Shown here piece after piece: positions 1 through 8,244 of a stretch of DNA of 37,081 nucleotides. How positions within the stretch are numbered: position 1 is the stretch's first letter; every line of letters starts with the position of its first letter. The stretch is taken from the NCBI GenBank assembly GCA_028279885.1, contig JANQMX010000099.1:1-37081 (forward strand), written 5' to 3'. The stretch comes from Rhodovibrionaceae bacterium (GTDB lineage Bacteria > Pseudomonadota > Alphaproteobacteria > Kiloniellales > DSM-21159). The notes beneath the pieces were generated by a model that worked only from the letters and a program-made list of their open reading frames with translations, searched no databases and had not been told where the DNA came from. A program made the position numbers and the translations under genes.

Positions 1-44
1 GACCGGCGACATCACCCAAAACTCACGCCAGCAATTGCAACCAT

Positions 45-79
45 CAAAAAAACAAACCCCGCCGAAAATCGACGGGGTT
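45..79 (-). terminator. Intrinsic terminator downstream of fliS
   Basis: Read on the minus strand, positions 79-55 form a hairpin of about 10 bp (arms 70-79 and 55-64, one C/A mismatch, 5-nt loop at 65-69). It is followed at once by a U-rich tract, TTTGTTTTTTTG, at 56-45. It lies about 65 nt past the fliS stop and is the natural end of the flaG-fliD-fliS transcript. This is the clearest Rho-independent terminator at this end of the window. Confidence 0.85.
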
Positions 80-93
80 CGTCAGCAATCTGA

Positions 94-116
94 GGGGCGC
101 CTGAAACAGGCGCCCC
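94..116 (-). repeat. Perfect 10-bp hairpin between fliS and its terminator
   Basis: GGGGCGCCTG at 94-103 pairs perfectly with 107-116 across a 3-nt AAA loop. There is no U tract directly after it on either strand. It probably acts as an RNA 3' stem protecting the fliS mRNA end, or as a backup to the true terminator at 45-79. Its role is inferred from position only. Confidence 0.6.
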
Positions 117-142
117 GAATGCCGTTGAAACCGTTGGCTTGG

Positions 143-619
143 TCAGGCGGAGAGATTGAGAGAGATGCTCGTCGTTTCAGCCGGTCTGTCTTGTCGCTTC
201 GGCGCTGCCGACTGACTTGTGGTCTGGCTTGTCGTTTGGCTCTCGGCTGGCCCTTTCGCCAGCTCGCGCCAGGATGCGAGCATCGGCTCGAGCAACTTGA
301 TGACCTCGCGGGCCGCCTGCGCATCGTTCTTGAAATCGACGTCGGCCAATCGGCGTAGGGCGAAGCTGTAGAGGCTGCGCAGGTTCTCGGCGATCTCGCC
401 GCCCCGATCCATATCGAGCGTCAGATCGAGGTGATTGATGATCTCCATCGCCCGCCTGTTGGCGCGCCAGCGGTCTTCGATTTGCCCGCTCTCGATGGCG
501 GCGATGGCCTCGTTCAAGCTGGCAGTCGCCTTTTCCAACAGCATGGCGACCAGTTGTGCCGGCGACGCGGTCATCAAAGCCTGCGTCTGATAGGTCGTGG
601 TGCCACCGTAACCCGACAT
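143..619 (-). CDS. fliS: Flagellar export chaperone FliS
   Basis: Cytoplasmic chaperone that binds the flagellin C-terminus, stops premature polymerisation and delivers flagellin to the type III export gate. The 158-residue product begins MSGYGGTTTYQTQALMTASP and has the FliS signature of a Tyr-rich N-terminus, then 'SPAQLVAMLLEKA' and a four-helix bundle containing 'NHLDLTLDMDRGGEIAENL'. The last 30 or so residues are a Gln/Thr/Ser-rich tail beyond the usual core of about 130 residues. I chose ATG at 619, preceded by GAGAGG; an in-frame GTG at 631 would add four residues. It lies 32 nt after fliD on the same strand and is the last gene of a flaG-fliD-fliS unit. The family call is firm; only the exact start is uncertain. 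Confidence 0.93.
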   Translation of the reverse strand: MSGYGGTTTYQTQALMTASPAQLVAMLLEKATASLNEAIAAIESGQIEDRWRANRRAMEIINHLDLTLDMDRGGEIAENLRSLYSFALRRLADVDFKNDAQAAREVIKLLEPMLASWRELAKGPAESQTTSQTTSQSAAPKRQDRPAETTSISLNLSA

Positions 620-651
620 CGTCCCTCTCACTCCCGCTCTAACGAATTGAT

Positions 652-2766
652 TTAGTTATTGTTGTTGTTCTGGGCGTCGATCATTGCCTGCAGGCTTCGC
701 ATTTGGCTGTCGAGGCTGGCCAAGGTGGCTTCCAGGCGGCTGAAGCGCTCGCTCAGGCGCACCCGCTCACGCTCGATCCGCTCCAGCATCTGGTCGACTC
801 GTTCCTGCGCCACGGTGTTCTGGTCTTCCAGGCTGGTAATTTCGCCTTCCATCAAGCCGTTGGTTGGGTCGAGCAGGTTGTCGAGCTCGAAGAACAGCTT
901 GGCGCCTAGACCCACGGTGAAGTCGATCTGGACGTCGGCCAGATCGCTGTCGCCACCGTAAAAGAGGCGCAGGCCGCTGGCGCCGGTCTGATCGCCGACC
1001 GACAGGATCCGACCATCGGCGGTGACACTACCGTCATCCGCTCCGGCACCGGCGCCGTCGATGTTCGCCGAGGCGACCGAGTTCCCGTCAACCTCGTCGA
1101 AGTCAATGTTGAGCTTGTAACCTGTTTCGCTGTACTGCGCGGTGCCGTCGAAGCCGATCAGGCTGACCCGCGGATCGGAGCTGCTGAACTCGAAGGTGAA
1201 GAGACTCTTCACGTCGTCGATGTTGCTCAGCAGGGCATTGTCGAGTTCGGCGTCGTCGATGGTCAGCGTATCGGCCAGCAGCGGGTCGCTGATTGTCCCG
1301 TTATCGACGAACTCGATACCGATCTGCTGAAAGACGGTGAAAGCCTCGCTGACGCCGTCGGCGCCGGAGCCGATAATCGAGCCGAGGCGACTCTCCAAAT
1401 CGGAGATCACACTACTGCCGAAGAGGACGCCGCCCTCGGCGGGATCGACAGCGCCGGCGCTATTCTGGTTGATGAAGATCTTGACCTCGTTGTACGCGAC
1501 GACGAACTCCTGCAATGCTGTCTTGACGGCATTGAGGTCTTGCTGAACGTCGAGCGAAATGGTCGTGCCGACCTCAGCCTGGAAAAGGTCGAGTGTCACC
1601 CCTTCGATCAGATCGTCGACCGTGTTGCTATTGCGCTCGATAACGAGCTGTTGCTGGGTGAGGCCCAGCTCCGTCACCGCATTGGCGCTGTCGGCGGTGA
1701 AGCTGAGCGTGCCGCCTCCGTCTGCTGAGATCTTGAGGCGCGATTCTCCATCCACGGTCTCCACGCTGGCGGTAACGCCGGCGATGGCGTTGATCGTGGC
1801 GGCCAGATCGTCGAGGCTGTCCGCATTCGTGTAGTTGACGGTCCCCAGCAAGGCGCCGTCGGCGCGAATCTCAAAGGATTGCGCCCCGCCGGCGATGGTC
1901 GTGTAGCTGCTGAGCGCCGCCGCAGCATCGGTGACTGCGGCGCTTTGATAAGCGCTGTTGTCGAGCAATCCGTTGACGCTGAGCTGCGCCTTCTGCGCAG
2001 CCTGTAGTTCGTTGAGGAAGGTCGCGCCGCCGTCCGCGGAGATGCCAAGTGACGCCAGCACGCCGCCGGTTTCGTTGTCGAGGGTCATATCGACGCCGGT
2101 CTCGTCGGAGGTCAGCACGAGGATATGCTCGCTGCTGCTGACCGACACGATCGAGGCCGACACGCCCGTGGCGTTGACGCCCGTATTGGCATTGTTGATG
2201 CGGTCGGCCAGGTCATTGAGGCTGTCGCTGGCGAGAACCTGGATCTCCGTTCCGTTGATCTGGAAGGTACCGGAGATGGAGCCGGCTGCGCCGCCTGAGG
2301 CGGTTCCGAGATCGTCTGTCGTCGAGCTAAAAGTCTCAGATGCGATACGATGCGCCCGTGCCGTTTGCAGGATCTCGACTTCCGTGATCCCGCTTGAGGC
2401 CGTCGGCGATACGGTGACGCCGATCAAGTTGCCGGCCTGAGAGGCGGCCTGGCCGTCGGAACGGCTGGTGCTGGCAAAGGCCGACTTTTGGCTGAAGATA
2501 TCACCGCTGTTGTCGATGGTGCGGGCGCCATAGAGACCGGACAGCGAGGATTGGAGGCCGTCCAGCAAGGTGCGCAGCTCTTGCAGTGCGGTGATCCGCT
2601 CCTGATTGGAGGCCATATCGGCTTCGATGCGGTCGACCGGAATGCGTTTCGCCGCAATCAAGTCCTCGACCGTCTGCCCGAAATCGATTCCCGAGCTGAT
2701 GCCGGAAAAGCGGACGCGCCCGTTCTCATCGGTCCGAAGGGTCGACGTCGCAAAGATATCCGACAT
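652..2766 (-). CDS. fliD: Flagellar filament cap protein FliD (HAP2)
   Basis: FliD forms the cap at the filament tip under which flagellin subunits fold. The 704-residue protein has the FliD N-terminal domain at about residues 18-120 ('FSGISSGIDFGQTVEDLIAA'). The middle contains two stretches resembling flagellin hook-IN motifs. The C-terminal FliD domain covers about 400-690 and ends in a coiled coil ('RVDQMLERIERERVRLSERF' then 'MRSLQAMID'). It is longer than enterobacterial FliD (about 470 residues), the extra length being in the surface-exposed middle. The protein ends in a run of five Asn. It is flanked by flaG 26 nt upstream and fliS downstream, the usual capping/chaperone set. Confidence 0.95.
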   Translation of the reverse strand: MSDIFATSTLRTDENGRVRFSGISSGIDFGQTVEDLIAAKRIPVDRIEADMASNQERITALQELRTLLDGLQSSLSGLYGARTIDNSGDIFSQKSAFASTSRSDGQAASQAGNLIGVTVSPTASSGITEVEILQTARAHRIASETFSSTTDDLGTASGGAAGSISGTFQINGTEIQVLASDSLNDLADRINNANTGVNATGVSASIVSVSSSEHILVLTSDETGVDMTLDNETGGVLASLGISADGGATFLNELQAAQKAQLSVNGLLDNSAYQSAAVTDAAAALSSYTTIAGGAQSFEIRADGALLGTVNYTNADSLDDLAATINAIAGVTASVETVDGESRLKISADGGGTLSFTADSANAVTELGLTQQQLVIERNSNTVDDLIEGVTLDLFQAEVGTTISLDVQQDLNAVKTALQEFVVAYNEVKIFINQNSAGAVDPAEGGVLFGSSVISDLESRLGSIIGSGADGVSEAFTVFQQIGIEFVDNGTISDPLLADTLTIDDAELDNALLSNIDDVKSLFTFEFSSSDPRVSLIGFDGTAQYSETGYKLNIDFDEVDGNSVASANIDGAGAGADDGSVTADGRILSVGDQTGASGLRLFYGGDSDLADVQIDFTVGLGAKLFFELDNLLDPTNGLMEGEITSLEDQNTVAQERVDQMLERIERERVRLSERFSRLEATLASLDSQMRSLQAMIDAQNNNNN

Positions 2767-2792
2767 TGTGCTGCCTGCCTTTTCCCTATCGA

Positions 2793-3185
2793 TCAGACCT
2801 TGCGGTCCAAGATCATGGCCAGCTGTTCCCGGCCGGTCGCAAAGAGCCGCAGCAGCTTGTCGCTTGGGACTTGCCTCAAGATCTCTTTGGTCGCCTGATC
2901 AACGACCTGTCCGTAGACCCGCCCCGAGGCTTCGTCGTAAGCGATTTGCATGCGTGCGCTCAGCAGGCCGCCGGATTCGCGGCGTGCCAAGTCATCCAGT
3001 TGGCGCTGCAGGTCTTTTGGTACCTGCGGCCCATCCTCGACAGTATTGGCAAGCTTGGTTTGTGTTCGGTTAAGGGCCGCCGCCGGAACTTGCCGAGCGG
3101 GTGCGTCAGCCGATTTCGGCGCCGGCCCTTTTGCGGCTGCCTGCGCGGGTTGAGCGGAGGCAGGCACCACCGTGATACCTGTCAT
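2793..3185 (-). CDS. flaG: FlaG family flagellar protein
   Basis: A 130-residue protein with a disordered Ala/Pro/Gln-rich N-terminus (about 1-55) followed by a compact FlaG domain. The hallmark is 'ARMQIAYDEASGRVYGQVVD' and then 'TKEILRQVPSDKLLRLFA', matching the family pattern of a conserved strand followed by 'iiRQIPpeelL'. FlaG proteins influence filament length and are normally coded beside fliD. Here flaG precedes fliD by 26 nt and is probably the first gene of the unit. I saw no sigma-54 style promoter in the 111 nt upstream, which hold the fliC terminator hairpin. Biochemical role is poorly defined in the family. Confidence 0.88.
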   Translation of the reverse strand: MTGITVVPASAQPAQAAAKGPAPKSADAPARQVPAAALNRTQTKLANTVEDGPQVPKDLQRQLDDLARRESGGLLSARMQIAYDEASGRVYGQVVDQATKEILRQVPSDKLLRLFATGREQLAMILDRKV

Positions 3186-3234
3186 GGTCCTCTTCCTTCA
3201 CGAATAAAGGACTCCGCCTCGTGTTGCGTCCCTG

Positions 3235-3260
3235 CTCCCCTGGGCGGGGAGGTGGAATGG
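3235..3260. repeat. Dispersed hairpin repeat, CTCCCC-N5-GGGGAGGTG type
   Basis: CTCCCC (3235-3240) pairs with GGGGAG (3246-3251) around a 5-nt loop and is followed by GTGGAATGG. The same layout, CTCCCC-N5-GGGGAGGTGTAAAGG, occurs at 37009-37036, and a 13-base piece (CGGGGAGGTGGAA) recurs near 22977-22989. This looks like a genome-dispersed intergenic palindrome. Confidence 0.5.
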
Positions 3261-3281
3261 AGGGGCGAACCCCTCCATTCC
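3254..3281 (-). terminator. Terminator-like hairpin after fliC
   Basis: A perfect 12-bp stem, GGAATGGAGGGG (3254-3265) with 3270-3281, closes a 4-nt loop that reads TTCG on the minus (fliC mRNA) strand, a very stable UUCG-type loop. It sits 16 nt after the fliC stop. No U tract follows, so it may work as an RNA-stabilising 3' stem as much as a terminator. Confidence 0.65.
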
Positions 3282-3296
3282 CTAACCAGACCCCGA

Positions 3297-4469
3297 CTAG
3301 TTGAAGAGTCGCAGCAGGTTCTGCGGCATCTGGTTGGCCTGAGCCATCATCGAGACACCGGCCTGCACCAAGATCTGCTGAGACGTGAAGCGGGTCATTT
3401 CCGCAGCCACGTCCAAGTCGATGAGCGAGCTCCGGGCTGCCTCCGTGTTCTCGGTCGCCGTCGCCAAGTTCGCCTGGGCGAATTCGAGACGGTTCTGAGA
3501 GGCACCAAGGCCTGCGCGGGTTTCGTTCAAGGTGTCGATCGCGTTACTGATCGAGGTTGAGGCGGCATCGGCGTTGGACGTCGATGTGATGTCCGTACCC
3601 TCGATACCGAGCGCCGAGGCGTTGACACCGTCGATGCTGACCGAGATCTCGTCGTTCACGGTGGCGCCGGTACCTACCTTGAAGGTGAAGTCCGCCGTGT
3701 TTGACTCGGTAATGTTCAAGGTGTCGGCGGCACCGTTGGTGCCGGCATCAAACGAGACGTTCAGGGTCAAGGTGAGCACCGCATCGGAGGTTGCGTTGGT
3801 CAACTGGACCTGAGTACCCGTCACCATCGTGGCGGAGGCACCGGTACCGGTGAAGGCATCGCTGTCGATTGCACCGGTGAAGGAGGCGCCACCAGCTGAG
3901 AAGGTGAAGCTTTGTCCGCCGGTGTTGTAGGTCAGCGAGCCCGTGGCTGAGCCCACCGCGTGCGTCGACATTTCGAAGCCGCGCGCCGAGATATTGATCA
4001 CACCGGCGCCGGCGTCGTAGGCCGTGCCGATATCGGAGACGACCTGATCGCCGTTCACCAGCTGGTTACCGTTGAACTCGGTATCGGCTGCGATACGGTC
4101 AACTTCGCTCAGGAGGTTCTGATACTCGGTATCGAGCATACCACGCTCGACGCCAGAAAGCTGACCGGAACCGGCCTGAACCGCCAGGGTTTTCATCCGC
4201 ACCAGGATATCCTGGACACGAGCCATGGCACCGTCGGCGATCTGCAGCATGGAAACTGCCTGACCGGCGTTGACGCTGGCCTGCTTGAGGCCGGCCACCT
4301 CGGTGCTCAGACGCGAGCCGATGGCCATGGCGGCGGCATCGTCCTTGGCGTTCACCACGCGGGTACCCGCGGAGAGCTTGGCCAGGGAGCTGGTCGCCTT
4401 GGCATCGGACATCGTCAAGTTGCGATGAGCGACGTTGGCGGCAAAGTTGGAAACGACATTAAGAGGCAT
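3297..4469 (-). CDS. fliC: Flagellin (filament subunit)
   Basis: Major filament protein. The 390-residue product starts MPLNVVSNFAANVAHRNL, has the conserved N-terminal D0/D1 helices ('SSLAKLSAGTRVVNAKDDAA', 'MLQIADGAMARVQDILVRMK') and a C-terminal D1/D0 helix pair ('NRLEFAQANL', 'ILVQAGVSMMAQANQMPQNL') ending in LLRLFN. The central part, about residues 175-310, is a Thr/Ser/Ala-rich variable domain, a plausible site for O-glycosylation. The reading frame stays open for 50 codons upstream, but the family N-terminus and an AGGAG 8 nt before ATG fix the start at 4469. A sigma-54 promoter lies about 100 nt upstream and a hairpin follows the stop, so it is probably monocistronic. It is the only flagellin gene in the window. 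Confidence 0.97.
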   Translation of the reverse strand: MPLNVVSNFAANVAHRNLTMSDAKATSSLAKLSAGTRVVNAKDDAAAMAIGSRLSTEVAGLKQASVNAGQAVSMLQIADGAMARVQDILVRMKTLAVQAGSGQLSGVERGMLDTEYQNLLSEVDRIAADTEFNGNQLVNGDQVVSDIGTAYDAGAGVINISARGFEMSTHAVGSATGSLTYNTGGQSFTFSAGGASFTGAIDSDAFTGTGASATMVTGTQVQLTNATSDAVLTLTLNVSFDAGTNGAADTLNITESNTADFTFKVGTGATVNDEISVSIDGVNASALGIEGTDITSTSNADAASTSISNAIDTLNETRAGLGASQNRLEFAQANLATATENTEAARSSLIDLDVAAEMTRFTSQQILVQAGVSMMAQANQMPQNLLRLFN

Positions 4470-4772
4470 TGTAGAGTCTCCTACTTGGATGACGGCCGAA
4501 CAACACGGCCTTGATGCGGACTTCCTGTCCACGCACCCGCCTACCTGCTGGTGCACACTTGGACAGGCAAAAAGGGTGCCAGAAAAAAGTTTCCACTTCG
4601 ATAAAGCAAAATCAGGCACTTAGCCGGGCGCGGACCAGGCCGGGCGGAAAAAGCTGCCGAGCCAACTCGGCAAAACCTGCCGGGAGAGGGAAAAAAAGAT
4701 CGTTATCAGCCTGTTAACGACCCTTCCTCCAATATTTAGCACGAATTGTCGCGAACCGACGGCGGTCCTTTC
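4470..4772. other. Divergent intergenic region between fliC and the TPR glycosyltransferase
   Basis: This 303-bp stretch has no credible gene. It holds the fliC leader (about 86 nt), the fliC sigma-54 promoter at 4566-4581, and the unassigned promoter of the plus-strand glycosyltransferase. An inverted pair CGTTA (4701-4705) and TAACG (4715-4719) lies upstream of that gene; whether it is an operator is unknown. Confidence 0.6.
4566..4581 (-). promoter_or_regulatory. Sigma-54 (RpoN) promoter of fliC
   Basis: On the minus strand the sequence reads TGGCACCCTTTTTGCC: a perfect -24 TGGCAC and a -12 TTGC, with exactly 10 nt between GG and GC as RpoN requires. The predicted start is near 4555, giving a leader of about 86 nt before the fliC ATG. 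Late flagellar genes in several alphaproteobacteria use RpoN with an NtrC-type activator such as FlbD. No activator gene is in this window. Confidence 0.85.
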
Positions 4773-7271
4773 ATGTTGGTAGAACGAACCAAAGATCCCT
4801 ACAGCGAGGGTGTTGCTCGGTGCAAACAGCTTGCCCAGGCAGGTGACTTCTCGTCTTTGGAAAAGGCAGCAAAGAAACTCCTCAAGATCTTCCCGAAAGA
4901 CGCCGAGGCGCGGCATCTCCTCGGTATTGCAAGGCTTCGCTTGGGAAAACCTGGGGAAGCCGCGCGTCTCATCCGCAGGGCCGCGAAGGGTGCGCCGGAA
5001 CGCATGGACATCTTGTCCAACCTTGGCGTTGCCGAGGAGCAGGCGGGCAATACGAAGGCGGCGATCCGGGCTTTTCGAAGCGTCATCAAGCACAAGCCTG
5101 ACGAGATCAGCGCGCTGACCAATCTCGCCGCATTGTTGCGCAACAGCGGCGCGGTCGACGAAGCCGCAGCCGTCCTGCGAGAGGGCCTGAACTACGCTGA
5201 AGGTAACCCAGACCTCACTATAAACTTGGCCGAGATCTACCTGCAGGCCGAACAGGGTCAGCCCGCGCTCGATATCCTCGAGAAGCTGGTGGAACGCGGG
5301 GGCGAGACGCCGGTTGCCATCATGAATCGCGGTATTGCCCTCAGCCTTGTGGACCGCCATGACGAGGCTATCGAGGCCTTGAAAGCCGCCGTCGCGCAAA
5401 TGCCGGACAACAGCTCGGCGCAACTCAATCTCTCTATTGGTCTAAAGCGAGCCGGCCGCGACGAAGAGGTGTTGCGGAATATCGATGCGGTCGATCTGGC
5501 CAACAACGAGAACCTAAGCGAGCTCGGAATGGTCGCCGCGCTGCTTATGAATACCGGCGACATCCTTCGCGCCACGGAGATCTATCACCGTCTCGTTGAG
5601 GCCAAGCCGGATTGCGTCGACTACTGGGCCGGGCTTGGCAGCTGCTACACTGAGCAAGGCCACTACAACGAAAGTCTCGAATACCTAAAGCGCGGTTACG
5701 CCATAGATCCCAAGAACTGCGAGCTACTGACGGCTTTTGGCGGTCTCTACTTCAGGATGGGAGAGATGGCCATGGCGGAGGCGGCCTTCCGGCAAGCCTT
5801 CCAAGCGCGGCCTGACATGATCAACTGCTACAGCAACCTGCTTATGGTTCTTAGCCGGCTCGGGTCATATGACCGCGCCAATCTCATCGCCCGTATGCTG
5901 GTGCAGCGGCCCAACTTCAGAGCGACGGATATTGTTGGCCCCCTGGCAGTGTTTCGCTTCACCTGCGACTTCGAACAGATTGACGCCCTCGGCCAACTGA
6001 AAAGCACGCTACTCGAGATCAACCCACTGACGATGGGTCTAACCTCTTTTAACCTGATGCCGTCGACCCGCACGCTCGAAGACAATAAGTTCATCTACAC
6101 AATCAATCGGCGTTGGGGGGAAGAGATAGATCGGCGCGCCGCTTTGCAGCAGAGCGAAGCTCCGACCTTCCCGCGCCGGACCGGCAAGCTCCGCATCGGC
6201 TTCCTATCATCCGACCTTCGCCAACATGCCGTCGCCAAGCACGTCGAGCCGCTGATCCGCCTTCTCGACCGCGAGCGCTTCGAGCTCTTCGCCTATGTGC
6301 CTTATCTAATCCAAGGCGACGAGATGCAGGCGCATCTGGCTGAGTTGTTCGAGGATTTCGTGGTCATCGGTCTGATGAGCGACAAGGTGGCGGCCGATCG
6401 CATTCGCGAAGATGAAATCGACATTCTCATCGATCTCAACGGTCTGACTCGGGATACGCGAGTCTCCCTTACGGCCTTCCGTCCTGCCCCTATACAGTGC
6501 ACCTGGCTCGGCTATCCGCTGACCACGGGGTTGAAGGAGATGGACTACTTCCTTCTCGACCGCTTTCTGGTGCCGACCGAAACTTCGATCTTGATCGAGA
6601 AGCCCTGGGTCCTCGATGGCGCCTGGCTCTGCAGCGTCGATCACGGGGACATTCCCGCCGTTCAAGAACCCCCGGTCACCCAAAATGGCTACATCACCTT
6701 CGGCACACTCAACAACGCCTACAAGTTCACACCGGATACCTTGCGGGTCTGGTCCGAGGTGCTGAAGCGAGTCCCCAACTCCCGCTTTCTTCTCGTTCAA
6801 GCGAAGCGTGAGCATGGCTTGCTGTGCCAGAATGTGTCCCAGGAGTTCATCAAGAATGGGGTCGACCCGGCATGCCTGCTTTACGTCAGCAATGAGCCCA
6901 ACGACCATATGCAGTACTACAACCAAATGGACATATCGTTGGATACCTTGCCGCAAACCGGCGGCACCACCACCAACGAAGCCCTTTGGATGGGCGTGCC
7001 GGTCGTCAGTCTGCGCGGCTTGGGCATCCATCAGCGGCTGAGTCACGCCATCCTCAGCCACACGGGCCTGCCGGAGCTGAGCGTCGAGACGGAAGAGGAC
7101 TTCATCGAGACGGCGGTGGCTTTGGCCAATGACGTAGACCGCCTGACCCATTACCGGCAGACCCTGCGGGACAGATTCAAGGCCTCCCCCTTGCGGGATG
7201 AGGAGGGCTTCGCCGCCCACTTCGGCGACGCGCTCGGCCAGATGGCCGAACAGCACAATCTGAGAGGATAG
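4773..7271 (+). CDS. TPR-repeat GT41-type protein O-glycosyltransferase, probably acting on flagellin
   Basis: An 832-residue cytoplasmic enzyme. Residues about 15-390 are tandem tetratricopeptide repeats. About 465-825 form a GT41 (OGT/SPINDLY) catalytic domain with 'IGFLSSDLRQHAVAKH' carrying the family His, 'GTLNNAYKFTPDTLRVW' carrying the Lys used to hold the nucleotide in OGT, and 'LPQTGGTTTNEALWMGVPVV'. GT41 enzymes transfer a sugar from a nucleotide donor to Ser/Thr. Caulobacter FlmG, a TPR plus glycosyltransferase protein, glycosylates flagellin; divergent placement beside fliC suggests the same job here (inference). I took ATG at 4773; an in-frame TTG at 4746 would add nine residues. 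No good ribosome binding site is visible for either. It is followed after 4 nt by a sugar methyltransferase-like gene. Confidence 0.88.
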   Translation: MLVERTKDPYSEGVARCKQLAQAGDFSSLEKAAKKLLKIFPKDAEARHLLGIARLRLGKPGEAARLIRRAAKGAPERMDILSNLGVAEEQAGNTKAAIRAFRSVIKHKPDEISALTNLAALLRNSGAVDEAAAVLREGLNYAEGNPDLTINLAEIYLQAEQGQPALDILEKLVERGGETPVAIMNRGIALSLVDRHDEAIEALKAAVAQMPDNSSAQLNLSIGLKRAGRDEEVLRNIDAVDLANNENLSELGMVAALLMNTGDILRATEIYHRLVEAKPDCVDYWAGLGSCYTEQGHYNESLEYLKRGYAIDPKNCELLTAFGGLYFRMGEMAMAEAAFRQAFQARPDMINCYSNLLMVLSRLGSYDRANLIARMLVQRPNFRATDIVGPLAVFRFTCDFEQIDALGQLKSTLLEINPLTMGLTSFNLMPSTRTLEDNKFIYTINRRWGEEIDRRAALQQSEAPTFPRRTGKLRIGFLSSDLRQHAVAKHVEPLIRLLDRERFELFAYVPYLIQGDEMQAHLAELFEDFVVIGLMSDKVAADRIREDEIDILIDLNGLTRDTRVSLTAFRPAPIQCTWLGYPLTTGLKEMDYFLLDRFLVPTETSILIEKPWVLDGAWLCSVDHGDIPAVQEPPVTQNGYITFGTLNNAYKFTPDTLRVWSEVLKRVPNSRFLLVQAKREHGLLCQNVSQEFIKNGVDPACLLYVSNEPNDHMQYYNQMDISLDTLPQTGGTTTNEALWMGVPVVSLRGLGIHQRLSHAILSHTGLPELSVETEEDFIETAVALANDVDRLTHYRQTLRDRFKASPLRDEEGFAAHFGDALGQMAEQHNLRG

Positions 7272-7275
7272 TACC

Positions 7276-8124
7276 ATGAGCAAACTGGCTGTTGACCTGT
7301 CGGCGAGCAGCGGTCCCGAGGCGGCGGAAAGGCCGTCGGCCCTAACGAATGGCCGGGTGATCTTCGACTTCGATCGCGGCGAGATCGAATGCCAGCAGGA
7401 CAGCGGCATCCGGCGCTACGCCATGGACTCCAAGGAGGGTTTCAAGCTGGCCGCCGATGCTTGGCTGCGTGCCGGCTGGGACGCCAAGTACGTCTATAGC
7501 TTCACCTGGTTCGGGCGCCCGGTCATCCAGCTCCCCGACGATCTCATCCGAATTCAGGAGGTTGTCTGGGCGGTCAAGCCGGACGTGGTGATCGAGACCG
7601 GCGTGGCCCACGGCGGCGGGCAGGTCTTCTTCGCCTCGCTGTTGCGGGCCATCGGCAAGGGCCGGGTGATCGGGGTCGAGATCGAGCTGCGCAGCCACAA
7701 CCGTATCGCCATTGAGGCGCATCCCATGGCCGACGACATTACCATCGTCGACGGCAGCTCCATCGCGCCCGACGTGGTGGCGGAAGTCAGGGCGCAGATT
7801 GCCCCGGACGAGACCGTAATGGTCGTGCTCGACGCCAATCATACCCACGACCATGTGCTGGCGGAGCTGGAGGCCTACGGGCCCCTGGTCAGCGAAGGCT
7901 CGTACATCGTTGCGACGGACGGCATCATGGAGCGGCTGGAAGGCGCGCCACGTAGCCAAGAGGGCTGGACCGACGACAACCCCGGCGTCGCCGTGCGCCG
8001 CTTCCTGGCGGGTCACCCGGAGTTCGAGCTGGTGCAGCCTTTCCCGTTGTTCAACGAGGGGGTCGCCGTCGAACCGGTGACCTACTGGCCGAACGCCTAT
8101 CTGCGCAAAAAGACCGCCTCCTAG
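7276..8124 (+). CDS. PF04989-family methyltransferase (rhamnosyl O-methyltransferase / CmcI-like)
   Basis: A 282-residue class I SAM-dependent methyltransferase fold. The SAM loop is 'IETGVAHGGGQVFF' (about residues 105-118), followed by an acidic residue after strand 2 ('IGVEIELRSHNR'), 'VDGSS', and 'LDANHTHDHVLAELEAYGPL', all typical of the family that includes cephalosporin hydroxylase CmcI and rhamnosyl O-methyltransferases. It starts 4 nt after the glycosyltransferase stop with an AGAGGAT ribosome binding site, so the two are co-transcribed. Context favours O-methylation of a deoxysugar in the flagellin glycan rather than antibiotic chemistry; that substrate is inferred. A short perfect hairpin follows the stop. 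Confidence 0.8.
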   Translation: MSKLAVDLSASSGPEAAERPSALTNGRVIFDFDRGEIECQQDSGIRRYAMDSKEGFKLAADAWLRAGWDAKYVYSFTWFGRPVIQLPDDLIRIQEVVWAVKPDVVIETGVAHGGGQVFFASLLRAIGKGRVIGVEIELRSHNRIAIEAHPMADDITIVDGSSIAPDVVAEVRAQIAPDETVMVVLDANHTHDHVLAELEAYGPLVSEGSYIVATDGIMERLEGAPRSQEGWTDDNPGVAVRRFLAGHPEFELVQPFPLFNEGVAVEPVTYWPNAYLRKKTAS

Positions 8125-8128
8125 CGTT

Positions 8129-8147
8129 AGGCTGCGCAGCGCAGCCT
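8129..8147 (+). terminator. Hairpin just after the methyltransferase stop
   Basis: AGGCTGCGC (8129-8137) is the exact inverse of 8139-8147, so a 7-9 bp stem with a tiny loop can form 5 nt past the stop. There is no U tract, so termination is possible but weakly supported. It separates the glycan pair from the transporter genes. Confidence 0.4.
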
Positions 8148-8244
8148 TGAAGCCGATAGGCCTGCTACACTTGAAAGCAACGTTGTAAACTACCGCGCTG
8201 CTGGTCCGGCGCGCTGATCGATCGCGACCGGGCATCCGTCGACG

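Noticed and set aside
4470-4619. A 50-residue N-terminal extension of flagellin
   Set aside because: Flagellins begin at the conserved helix starting MPLNVVSNFAA; the extension would run through the RpoN promoter, and AGGAG precedes the internal ATG.
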